Assembly (NCBI GenBank): GCA_024345305.1
Contig: BRON01000002.1
Coordinates: 186,001-250,000, forward strand
Direction: 5' to 3'
Length of the DNA: 64,000 bases
Source: Mrakia gelida
Lineage: Eukaryota > Basidiomycota > Tremellomycetes > Cystofilobasidiales > Mrakiaceae
Shown: one piece after another, positions 44,002 through 54,700 of the stretch
How positions within the stretch are numbered: the stretch's first letter is position 1
Layout of the letters: the number at the start of each line of letters is the position of its first letter
Translations under genes and position numbers: made by a program
The notes under the pieces: model-generated
The model's input: the letters and a program-made list of their open reading frames with translations, nothing else
Told to the model about the DNA's origin: nothing
Database searches by the model: none

Positions 44002-45152
44002 TTAACCGGACTTTCCAGCGGGCTGCTCGTTCCTGAGGGTCGCGAACAACAAGAAGAAGCAAGAGGGTCAGCGAACGAGGTCGAGCGAAGGGAAGGGGAA
44101 GGAGGAGGGAAGGAGTGTAGGTGAGGTGTGAAGGGTCAGATAGGAGCGAAAGAAAGATGCTAGTGGTCAACACGCTGGTAGTAGCCAGTCTGACTGAACT
44201 ATGCTATAGTGGTTTGAATCATCATATGTGGTGCGGAGGGAGGGAGCGAGGGAAGGAGCAAGGAGAAGGAGAGGGAGGGAGGAGGGTCGAGGTCACACAA
44301 TCGCGACCTGACCGCTCTTTGTCTCCTCTCCGAGTCCAGACTGGGGCGATAAGGACGAGAGCTTGATACGTACATCTTTCTCTTTCCTCCGGGGAGAAGG
44401 GTGACGTTGACGAATCTGCAGGAAGGAAGGGGGAAGGGGAGGAAGGGAAGGCGAAGAGTCAGTTCCAAGGTCAAAGGTTCGAGCTTCCAGATGCAGGGCT
44501 GTTGTAGCGAGGGAGGGTCGAGGAGTGGTCGGAGTTTAGGATGGGGAGGTTCGTAGAGGTCCTTGGGATGTGCTGAATCGAGTGGGAGGGCATGGGGAGG
44601 TATTGGGGGGGCAGGAAGGGTGGTGGCGAGAACCGACGTGTACCGTCCTATGCTTGAGGTCGTTCGACATTCACTTCTCCCTCCCTCCCGCTCCATGAAC
44701 CCTACGACCTCCCAACAACCCTTCAAGACATCCGAGCACCCTCCTCTACCATCCTAACGAGTTGAAAAGTTGAGAGACTGGACGCACCGTCGGTTGTAGA
44801 GCAGTCTCTTCTTAGCTCGACCCTTGGGGGTCTTGGGCTTCTCGGTCTTCTCAACCTGCGTTCATCCAAACCCAACCAGCACACCAAGACAAGAGAAAAG
44901 AGTCAGAGAAGCAGTCCTTCCCTAGCGAGGGTCCTATCCAAGAGAGCGGCGATCCAAGGGAGGGAGAAGAGGAGGAAGGGGGGAGGTGGGAAGGGAGGGA
45001 GGGAGGGATAGCGAACCTTGGGGCACTGAGACTTGACCTTTCCAGCTCGGGCGAGCGATCCGTGAACTGGGAAAAATTGATGGAGCTAGAGTCAGAGAAG
45101 AGTAGAGTACGGTCCTGTAGGACGAAGGGGTCAAGGACGCACCTTTTCCCAT
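44002..45152 (-). CDS. RPS30: 40S ribosomal protein eS30 (66 aa, five exons)
   Basis: Small-subunit ribosomal protein. Five exons on the minus strand, 45152-45143 (10 nt), 45066-45017, 44855-44788, 44415-44374 and 44032-44002, join in frame to 201 nt. The product reads MGKVHGSLARAGKVKSQCPK, then VEKTEKPKTPKGRAKKRLLY and NRRFVNVTLLPGGKRKM, ending NEQPAGKSG. It is the stand-alone form: nothing upstream encodes the ubiquitin-like FUBI leader found fused to eS30 in animals. The first exon carries only MGK plus one base, a common arrangement in fungal ribosomal genes. Introns are long relative to the coding exons (about 75-340 nt). Confidence 0.96.
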
Positions 45153-45583
45153 GTTGAAGTGTCGAGGTTGGAAGAGTCTTTCCTCTCCCTCCTGTCCTCC
45201 TCTCCCTCGCTCAAAATCGAAAACCTGTTGGGCCGTGGCGCTCGCCTCCTCTCCCTCCTTGCTCCCTTTTCTTCCGTTTTCCGCTTCCTTTGCGACATTT
45301 TGGCTCCCTCATCTACAGCAGGATGTAAACACAAGTAGAAAATGTAGCGGAAGTTTTTTGAACAATTTCGTTTGGCCCGCTGAGCGTCGAGCTGCCTCCC
45401 TCGCCGTCGCCCTCCCTCCTCGTCTCTCTCTCTCCCCTTCGCCGGAATCGCAGAGGAAGTCATAAGATCGAGAACCGAAGGCCCAAAGGGGGCTGAGTCA
45501 TTTAACCGAGAAGGAGATAGAGTAGGGACGCAGATAGAATAGAGAACGGAAACGACACAACGAAACACGACCGAGAGACTTCT
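45153..45583. other. RPS30 upstream region and permease 3' flank
   Basis: About 430 bp. It should contain the RPS30 promoter. A minus-strand open frame beginning around 45298 (MSQRKRKTEEKGARRERRRA) runs into the RPS30 first exon in another frame, so it would be an upstream ORF or chance. No known ribosomal-protein promoter box is identified with confidence. Confidence 0.4.
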
Positions 45584-48500
45584 CTAACGACCGATGAAAC
45601 GCTTCTCGAGGTACCTGGCCCAAGGGAAGGTGATACCAGCGAAGGCAGCAGCGAGAATGAATCCGATGTCTCCACCTGCAAAAGAGAGAAAACAGCGAAG
45701 AGGAGGAAGTCAGCAAGGAAAGAAAGAAGAGAGTCGACCGCGTCGTCGCTCGTTTGTTCGTCCTTGTGTTCGTCCTTGTTTGAGAGAGGAAGACTCACCG
45801 TAAGGGTTGGCGTCTCCTCCAACGAGCTTTCCGAGAGGTCCAACGTACCACACCTGATGGAAAGGAAGATGAAAGAACACGAGGTCAGCAACGTGAAGCG
45901 GCAAGAGAGAGAGGGAAGAGCGGAAGAGGAGAGGGAGACGTACCTGACTCATACCAGCCCAAGCTCCGATGGCTCCTGCACAGAAGGCAGCGAGAGCTCC
46001 GAAACCGATAGGGATAGACTTGGGGTCGTTCCAAGTGAACTCGGCGTCGTAGTTAGAGAATTTGCCCTGAAGAGAGGAAGACGGAGTGGGAGAGGAGGTC
46101 GTCAGCTTCGTAGTCCGCGGAGAATCGACGAGGAAGAAAGGGAGACTTCGACGAGGAAGAACGGGAGAATTGCTACTAACTTTTCGGAAGATGAAGTGCT
46201 CCTCGAGGACGACGGTGCAGCTAGAGCGAAGGGAGGATGGGGAACGAAAGGTGAGCAAATCGGCTCGGGAGGGTCGCCGACTTTCGTCGCGAGCAAAAGG
46301 AAACGGAAGCAGAACTCACAAGATAGCGAGCCACTGTCCAATGATAGCCATGAAGTTCTCGAGGGAGGTAGCGAAACTGAAGGGAGCGCAAGAGAGGAGC
46401 GGAAAGGATCAGTCGCGTCGCTCAAAAAATGGCTCGAGTTTCTGCTCCTCGCTTCGTGAGACAGAACTCACGAGTTGGCTCCAACGATAGCGATGGGAAC
46501 GTAGATTCCAGTGATGACGACGGGCCAGATGATTCGAGGAAGCTTAGCGATGTGGGTCGACGTGACGGAGATCGAAAGACCCATCGAGTAAACGTTGATG
46601 ATGTCTGCGAACAGCGAAGAAGGGAGACGGGTCAGTTTCTGGCTTCTTTCGATCGAGGGAGAGGACCGGATGGAGGGAGAAGGTGAGGAGAAGAAGAAGA
46701 GAAGGCGAACTCACTGTTGGCGACGACGGAGATAACGAGGATGAAGAGGAAGAATCCTCCTCCTCCGTTTCCGAGGACGGGCTTGAAGACGGCTCCAAGA
46801 AGACCTCCAAGCTCGTTGGAATCGTGAGCCTCCATCCAAGCGGGCTGGAACTCAGCGGCGCACATCACAGCAGCTCCGAGCCACTCGACGAGGACCTGTG
46901 GAACGAAAGGGAAGCGAAGCGGTCAGCGGGGAGGTTCGAGCTCGCGAAGAGCGGGAAGAAAGAGGGACGATGGGACTCACGAGAGGGATGATGAGTCCCA
47001 AATAAGTCCATCCGAAAGTCTTCCATTGAGGGGTGTTGCTGGGCTGGTAGACGTTGTAATCCGAAGCGAGCGAGGTCCATCCAGCGGTGAATCCGAAGAT
47101 GACTCCAGCGAACGAGAGAGCGTTGGAAGCCTCGAGCTGTCCGGTTCCCATGGGGACATTGACGAAGTCCTTGGCGGCGCATCCGAGAAGGACTGGAAGA
47201 CGGGGAAGAGGAGGTGGACGAAGAAGGAAGGGGGGAGGGAGAAGACGAAGGTCAGCGAAGGGAACAAAACGAACCGCGAGCTCGAGTTCGAGTTCGAAAC
47301 GAGAGTGCCTCCTTGGACTTACCGAAGAAGGTGATAGCCGTAGGGATCCAGGAGTACCTCTCGTAGATGTGAACCCACTTGTAACCGAAGAGACCGAGGA
47401 AGACTGGGGAGGAAGAGACGAAGGAAGAGATGTCAGCCGACGAAAGAAATCTCAACGCGTCTCTTCGTCCTCTAGTCGGAGAAAAGAAGCTCGATCCTTC
47501 TCTCCGATGTCTAGGAGTGCGAGATGTAGCGATGTGACTCACGAGTAATAACAGCAATAACCACAACTCCAACAGCGTGAGAGATGTTATCGTTCGCGAC
47601 GACCCTCAAGGTCTGAGCTCCAGCGATGGTGTTGACCGCCGACCAACCGACACAGGCGATGCAGTTAAGCAGTGCGACGATCTTGGCTCCGTGCCATCCC
47701 CAGGAGTATCGAGCAGAGGTCATCTGTCGAAGTCCGAGTGCGGGTCCGAAGGTAGCGAGGTAGGCGGGAAGGAGAGCGGTGAATCCGTTGACGAAGAGGA
47801 TGACGAGCTGAATGAAGGTAGGGAAAGAAAGTTAGAGATGAAGGAGGGGAGATGCGATGGGAGAGATGAAGGTGACTAACCATCGAGTCACCTGGGAAAG
47901 AAAAGGGGGAGGGAAGAGGGGGAAGGAGGAGGTGTGAGCGGGGAGGAGAGAGAAGTGCGAGTCGAGTCGTTCGAAACTCACCGAGACCCAGGTAGAAAGT
48001 TCCAGGACCAAGAACACCAAGTCCGAAGGTACTGAGCACACAGTTGGCAGCCATCCTTCAATCGAAAAACCAAACCCAAGAAAGTCAGCGAGAGAGAAGA
48101 GGGGAGAGAGACGCGAGCCCAAATGAGGTTGAAAGAGTTCAAGCTCACCAAACGGTCGCGTTGTTCGAAGGCGCCAAATCTGTCCTCTCAGCAGTATCAG
48201 GAACTCGCTCGATACCTCGAGACTCCATACCCTACAAGCATCGTACAACAACAAGAAAAACAAGGTCAGCTCCTCATCTTTGGCGGGTCTTTTCCTCGAG
48301 CCCACGCTGGGTTTCTCGCTCTCTCTCGCCTTCCTTCCGAAACGCGTCCCTCGTCCCCTCCTGCCGTAAGAGATGAGATGACTTTTTGGAACTCACGACC
48401 TTCTCCTCGAGCCAGTCGGTCTTGACCTTGACCTTGTCAAGGAAGGAGAGCTTGCCGTTGTCCTGGGAGTACGTCTCTGGAAGGCAGGCAAGGAAGGAGG

Positions 48501-48832
48501 TCGAAAGACGCGCGAGAGAGCGAGAGCCAAGGCGAAAGGGTGGGTTCAAAATAGGAGGAAGAAAGGGCGAGAGGTCAGCGAGATGCTATACGATGAACGC
48601 GAAGGCGAAGAGCATGGAGACAGAGAGAGAGAGAGGGAGGAGGGAGGGCGAGGAGAGTAGAAAAACGGAGTGCCGAGGCCTTCCTTCGAGCTCGAAAAAG
48701 AAGAGAGTGGAGGGATCGAAGCGAGAGACAGGACTCACCCTGAACTTCGACAGCTGCTTCCCGATCGTAGCTACCCTTCTCCTCGTCCTCGATGGACGAA
48801 GCAGGAACCTTGGCAGGGGCGATAGAGTCCAT
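45584..48832 (-). CDS. FCY2: Purine-cytosine permease (NCS1 family)
   Basis: Plasma-membrane proton symporter for cytosine, adenine, guanine and hypoxanthine, the Fcy2 type, and a route for 5-fluorocytosine uptake in fungi. The ATG at 48832 opens MDSIAPAKVPASSIEDEEKG. The cytosolic tail continues FLDKVKVKTDWLEEKVGMES and RGIERVPDTAERTDLAPSNN. Then come about twelve hydrophobic segments over short exons: STFGLGVLGPGTFYLGLGDS, ALLPAYLATFGPALGLRQM, SARYSWGWHGAKIVALLNCI, ACVGWSAVNTIAGAQTLRVV, FLGLFGYKWVHIYERYSWIP, FGFTAGWTSLASDYNVYQPS, FFLFILVISVVANNIINVYS and ENFMAIIGQWLAIFCTVVLE. The C-terminus is ITFPWARYLEKRFIGR at 45584. The segment spacing and the SDYNVYQP loop are typical of fungal Fcy2 rather than of uracil or allantoin permeases. 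The exact substrate is inferred. Confidence 0.92.
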
Positions 48833-49560
48833 AGCAAGTAGAGAAAAAGAAGGAAGGGAGCGAGTGAAGGAGTGAGGGTTTGAAGGGAAACGAATCTCGA
48901 GGGGAGAAAAACGATCCAATTTCTCCTCGTTCCCGTTTGTCCTCTTATCTGAGCTGCGCGAGGGAGAGCGTCGCTTCCGGTTCATCAAGAGACCGGGAGA
49001 GAACGAACCAGAGCAGGTCGAGTTCTTGTCCGACGTGCGAAAGCTCTGTTCGACTCACCAAACAAACCGTAGAGAGCCTGGATCAGCACCTCGGAGCATA
49101 GAGAAGAGACAGAGAAGAAGAGACGAGAGAAAAACTGACTGGGAGGGCACCCTGTGGGGGAGGAATTTGGTTTAGAACGCTCCGCGGCGACTCGCTCGAC
49201 CTCTCGAGTCTTCTGCTTTCGTCCAACGTCTCTCCCCTCCTCCCAAGAGCATGGCGTCAGTTGTGAGAGAGTTCTGTCGATCAATCCTTTCGACGTATCT
49301 TGAAGACGAGACTCACCCGCTCAGGCTGAAGGCGGCTCGGAGGGAAAAGCTTCGAGTTTCGGGAGTTGAGCTGGGCCGCGCGTGGCAGGGGAAAAAGGAC
49401 CAATCCTCAGGATCGAGGAAACGCCAGGGAGACGAGGACGAGAAGCCCAAGAGGATGTATAGAGGAGAGATCTCTGCTTTCAGGAAGGGTGTAGGGCTCG
49501 AGAGAGAGGACGAATTAGCGTCGTAGGTACGAGAAAGAAGCTCCGAAAACTACCAGACCA
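48833..49560. other. Permease promoter and NUR1 3' region
   Basis: About 730 bp between two minus-strand genes, holding the promoter of the permease and the 3' end of NUR1. Open frames on the plus strand (for example 49251-49526) show no splice chain or recognised sequence. Confidence 0.45.
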
Positions 49561-51334
49561 TCACCAGATCGTCTCCGCCTCATGAGTCGTCGTCGACGCG
49601 TCCTTCATCGGTTTGAACAGCGAGGGGTAGACGAACTGTTGGAGTTCAAGGAAGAGGAGAAAAAAGTCAGCTTCTGATTACGGCCTCTCGAGGCTGAACG
49701 CACTCGCGAAAGCGAGAACGAAGCGAGGACGAGGAGAAAGATGAAGAGGGAAGAGGACGAGTCGCGACTCACTTTTTGATCGTACTCGTGCATCACCTCG
49801 CCCGCGAGCAGCTCCTTGTCCTTGATGAGAGCAGCGTATTTCCCAACGATGAAGTCGCCCTGGAAGCTGACGGCGAGAGCAACGAGGATGGCGACCCAAG
49901 GCGACGAGGGAGTGAGGAAGTGAAGGACGAGAGCCGTTGGAGGGGTGTAGGTTCTGGAGCGAGCAAAGGACGCGACGAGTTCAGGTCAGCCAACGCCAAC
50001 CCTCCTATCTACGAATGAGCGGGCGAATCACGAGAAAAGCTGCAAGTTGAAAGCAGGCGGATCCCAAACATCGAGCTGCTGAACGAGTCGTCTCTTTTTA
50101 TCGTGCGACGCCGACTTCGGAGGGAGGGAAAGCAAGAAGCGAGCGACCGGTAAAGGTGAGAGGTAGCGCCTAAAGCGCGAACGTAAGAGAGACCAACGGA
50201 TAAGAGAGGTCAGCTAGCGAGTGAGATATAGAGCGGAGTTGCTGGTGTTCTTCTCACTTGGCGAAACCCCATGCTGCTTTCCATCCCTGAGCGTTCACTC
50301 CTCCTGCTTGAGCGATGGGATCTTCTTCGGGGACTTTGCGAGCGTTGGGACTTGAGAGGGGATCCTGATGTCGAAGAAGTATGAACGAACGAAGAAAGGA
50401 GTGAGTTTGAGGCGAGAGCAGGAGGACGGAGAGAGAGCGAGACGCGAGACGACGGAACTGACCGTCCTGAGATGCATTCGATACGATCTTGTTCGAGTGA
50501 AGAGGTAGACTGCGTTGAGGGTGGCAGCGAGAACGAGGAAGATGGACAGAAGGACGGTCTGGAAACGAAACAAAAAGAGGAATGATGAGCTCGAGAGCCT
50601 CGAGGGGAGGGAAGGAGGAACGCGAAGCTCACCCAATGGAAGATGCTCGTCCTCGCCGTCCCTTCCTCAGGAGTATCCCATCTCCCTTCCCACCTTCCCT
50701 TCTTGGCTCCGCCAGCTCTGAGGATGTTGCTTGGACTCTTGTTGGCGTTTGACCAGAGGGGAGCTCGGAGGAAGAAGTGAAGCGCTGTGAGAGCGAAACC
50801 GAGAGGTCGAGCGATGGGGAGGAGGTCGAGGTTCATGTCGATTCGGTCGATGAGAGTAGAAGGGAGGTCGGCCATCCTGAAGACGGAGTAAAGAAGCATC
50901 TGTTAGCATCGTGTTGAGATGGTAGAGGGAAAGGAGAGTCGACGAAGGAGAGTAGACGAGCTCTCTCTCGAGGGAGGGGAAGGAAGGAGCTGAAGTTGAG
51001 CTCACTTTTGAAGGAAAGGTTTCTTCCTGATGAACCTCTTGGACTTGATCGGAGTTCCAACAAGACCAGCAGGAGAGTTCAGATGCATCTTGGCGGCTCG
51101 CTGACTTCCAACCATATCGAACGGAACAGCTCGACCTCGAGAGAAGGAAGAAGGAGTCGAAGCTCGTCCAGCAGCTTGGAATCGGCTGGCCGTAGGAGTC
51201 GAGTAAGAGGACGACGTGGAGGTAGACGTAGACGTCGAGGCGAGAGGAGAGGACTGGTTAAGATGGGAGGAGCTCTTGGAGAGGAGGGAGCGTCGAGGGA
51301 CTCGAGCGGGGGAGGGGGAGGGAGTGAAGCTCAT
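49561..51334 (-). CDS. NUR1: Nuclear rim protein NUR1 (Mug154 family)
   Basis: Inner-nuclear-membrane protein that tethers rDNA or silent chromatin to the envelope in yeasts. The ATG at 51334 reads MSFTPSPSPARVPRRSLLSK, a basic Ser-rich nuclear-side tail (an in-frame ATG also lies at 51352). Then KRFIRKKPFLQKMADLPSTL and the first membrane-associated part RPLGFALTALHFFLRAPLWS. The second hydrophobic segment is WTVLLSIFLVLAATLNAVYL. The C-terminal half is family-diagnostic: KRRLVQQLDVWDPPAFNLQL, FSTYTPPTALVLHFLTPSSP, VAILVALAVSFQGDFIVGKY and LLAGEVMHEYDQKFVYPSLF, ending STTTHEAETIW at 49561. The E-V-(L/M)-H-E-Y-D-x-K-F-V block is the strongest signature. Five or more exons. Confidence 0.88.
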
Positions 51335-51734
51335 GGCCGTTGGAGCAAGCAAGGGAGGAGCGAAAGCGAAGGAGCGAAGGAGGGAAAGAAGCCACGTCGA
51401 TGGATGATTTTTCTCGTCTCAGGTCGCGGTCGACGAGTTTCAGTAGCGCTACCTCTCCTGTAGACTCTGACTCGAAGAGACCTGAGTTCTTGCATCGTTC
51501 TCTCTCCTTTCTCGCTTCCCTTTCGCGCCCACGATCCGACGTCTCGAAGCACAAACGAGATGGGATAGAGAAAGTCGTAGCAGTCATAAGCAAAGATGCA
51601 AGGGGAGGAGGGGTAGTTATGGTAGGTATGTAGAGACGAGTCAGATATACGAGGTGAGATGGAGTGAAAGGCAAAGACAACGAAAAGAAAGGATCGAGAG
51701 AGAAAAACGAAGACGGGGTCGAAACGCGTCGAGA
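51335..51734. other. Short intergenic region NUR1-TOR1
   Basis: About 400 bp containing the TOR1 3' UTR and the NUR1 promoter. No other feature is seen. Confidence 0.45.
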
Positions 51735-54700
51735 TCACCCTGTTGGATTCGAGGACGAGAGAAAACGAGGTCAGCGAAGAAAGAACGGGCAAGCGAGGAG
51801 CTCGGGATGGAAGAGCACTCACAGAAGGCACACCATCCGATGAAACACTGGCAGAGGTTCTCCATGCTCGTCGCCTGCTGGATGAGTTTCTGAACCTGAG
51901 CGTCGACGGGGAGGACGACGGTAGCCTTGAAGTCTCGACCGGTGAGCTTGTCCTGGATTCGCTGGATGACCTTGATGGCGTGTTCGTTCTGGACTTCTCG
52001 ACCGTCGGCACCTGCGAAGAAGGAGAAGCAAGAGGGTCAGCGTCGCTTCGAGCGGTCGAGTTCGAGTCGAGAAAGGATAAGACTCACTCCTCAGGAGCTC
52101 GTTCTCCTCGGCTCGCCGACGGTTTCCTCCTCCGAAGGCTCCTCGATCTTGGTTGAGTTCTGTTTCGAGCGAAGAGCGAGCGGATCAGCGGGTGTTCTCG
52201 GCGGAGACGAAGAGGAAGAGAGCGAGAGCTCACCCTCAGTCGCGACGGGAGGTTCAGGAGGAGCGGTAGCGACGAGCTTCCAAGCGAAGAGAGGATCGTA
52301 GACGAAGGCTTCCAGTACAGCCATGAGCGACTCCTTGTTGTCCCTCATCACCCGCATGACGATCTCGCAGCTCTTGCTGTAGGCTCCGTGGACTCCGCAG
52401 ATCTGGAACGAAGACGAGGACGAAGGTCAGCACGCGTCGAAGTCGAAACGAAAGAAAGCGAGAAGATCGAGACACACCTCCATAGCGTTGGTAAGCATTC
52501 GAGTAAGTCGGAAGGGGATCTTCTCCGGGAACTTGTCTCGATGCATCGTGATCTCGAAGCAGTCACCCTGTTCGAAAAGAAGGAAGAGAAGGCAAGATCA
52601 GCGACCGAAGACTAGTTCGAACTGCTTCCTTCGTTTCGTCCTACTCACGAAATCGATATGAACGATCTTCCCCGTCACTCGATCGAGCAACAAGTTCGAA
52701 GGATGTCGATCTCCCAGTCCAAGGATGTACCCAATCATGCTCGTCGCCGCGAGGGACCTGATGTAGGTCGTTCGACGCTCGACCCACGATTCCGAGTTTC
52801 GACTCTTGAGCCAGAGAACCCTGTAGAGGTCCTGTCCGGTCGTGTTCTCCAGAGCGTACTCGAAGACCTCGACCTTCTGCATGAGGGTGAGGTAGTCGTA
52901 GTCGGGAGCCATCTGCGGAAGAGAGCGAGAAGGTCAGAGAACGACGAAGGGAAGGGAGGCGAGGCGAACGAACCTGAAGGATGAGCCGATGCTCGATGTT
53001 GAGGAGGATCTTTCGACTCTCTCGGTAGTCTCGAATGAGGACGTGCATGGTGTCGGTATCCTGAACCCATCCAATGAGACCCGAGTTCGGCGAGAGAGGC
53101 GTGATGGAGTAGCTCTGGATGTGAAGGTGTCGCTTGAAGGACTCTGGATCGTGCGAGAGGAGGGTGTTGACGAGACCGAAGAGCTGCATGACTCGCTCGT
53201 CTTGACGAAGATCCTCGTGACCTGAGAGAAAAGGCTGCGGGTCAGCGACGAAGCAAGGAGGGGAGGGAGAGAGGGAGGAAGACGCTCGACTCACCCTTGA
53301 GCACGAACTGGTAGTCCTTTCCATCGCTTCCCTTGGTGGTGAGTCGACGAGGTCGTTGTTTCGAGGTGATGACGGAGAAGGTAGGGACGAAGCTGAGGAT
53401 CTTGATGATGGGCTTTCCACTTCGGTAGGTTCCTGAGAGGGAGCGAAGACGGAAGAGAAAAAGAGGATCAGCGCCGGTCGGAAACGAGAAGGAAACTCGA
53501 GCGTCGACGGACGAACCTGGAACGGCGAGCTCGAGATCGTGGACCTTGAGCAGCTTCGGCGAAACGTACTGCAGCTCGAGAGCTGGCAGCTGCTGAAGTT
53601 GCTTCGTGAGCTTCTTGAAGACCTGGGGAAGAAGAAGAGCGAGGGAGAAGGACGAGGTTCAGTCGCAAGTCGAGGTTTGTTCGCCGACGAGACGTGTCTC
53701 AACTGACCATGTAGTAGTTGTCCCAAGCTTGGCTGAGGTCGTTGGTATCTCCATGCTGTCGGTATCGTCTGCAGAAGTCTCGAGCGACGGAGAGGTCGTG
53801 ACTGAACGACTGAATGAACGACTGTTCTCGAAGCGTTTCCGGTCCCTGATTGGATTCGAAGATACCACGTCAGAGTCGTTTCCCTTCACCGTCTCGTTCC
53901 CTTCTGTGCGAGCTCGGACTCACTCGTTCGATCATCTCGTGCAAAGGCTCCAAGACGTTGAACATTCCCTCAGGGTTGTGCTCGGCGAAGTAGAACCTCG
54001 ACGCTTCCTCGAGTCCTTCCGTCCACAGCTCGTGCCAGAGGATCGCGACTCGGATGAGTTCGTGGGAGACGAGAGAGGCCTGCTCGACCATCACCGCGCT
54101 GTGGTCCTTCATCCTGTTCATGATCGCGTGGGCGACCTCCTTCCTCATCGGCACCTGGGACTTGGACGCGACGAGCAGAGGGTAGATGAGCGCTTGAGGA
54201 TGAGCTCGACCGACGTTGTTGAGGAGTTGCTCGATGGCGTTTCGGACGAGAGAGTTGGAGATGTGGATTCGAGCGATGATCTGAGAACGAAACGAAACGA
54301 GCGACGAGTCAGGTCGAGTCGAGGCGAACGAGTCGAGAGAGGGAAGAGCAAACTCACCTGAGGGATAACCTCCAGCCAAACATCGATGCTGACACTCGCA
54401 GCTCCCTTCGTGATAGCCATGTTGACCGACTCGTGGTACCCGTGCTTGAACCAGAGCGTGAGGAGTCGAAGGGTGTCCTGGAGCGAGTTTCCCTTCGAGA
54501 GAGCGATGGATCGGAAGAAACCTGAGCGACAAGGACCAAGTGAGATAATTAGCACTCGCTTCGAGTCGGAGAACCGAGCGATGGATACTCACCGTGAACT
54601 GCTGGGACGACGTAGACCGAGAAGACGTCGGCGTAGACGAGGTTCGGCTGAGTCTCGAGCTGCTGAATGACCTCGAAGTTGGCGAGAGCCCACGTATGCC

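Noticed and set aside
43477..44124. Plus-strand open frame of 215 codons
   Set aside because: Ser/Pro/Arg-rich, overlaps the last RPS30 exon antisense, and has no recognised domain.
45131..45568. Minus-strand frame that might fuse a leader to RPS30
   Set aside because: It is in another frame from RPS30 and has no ubiquitin-like sequence. The 10-nt first exon with ATG at 45152 explains eS30 fully.
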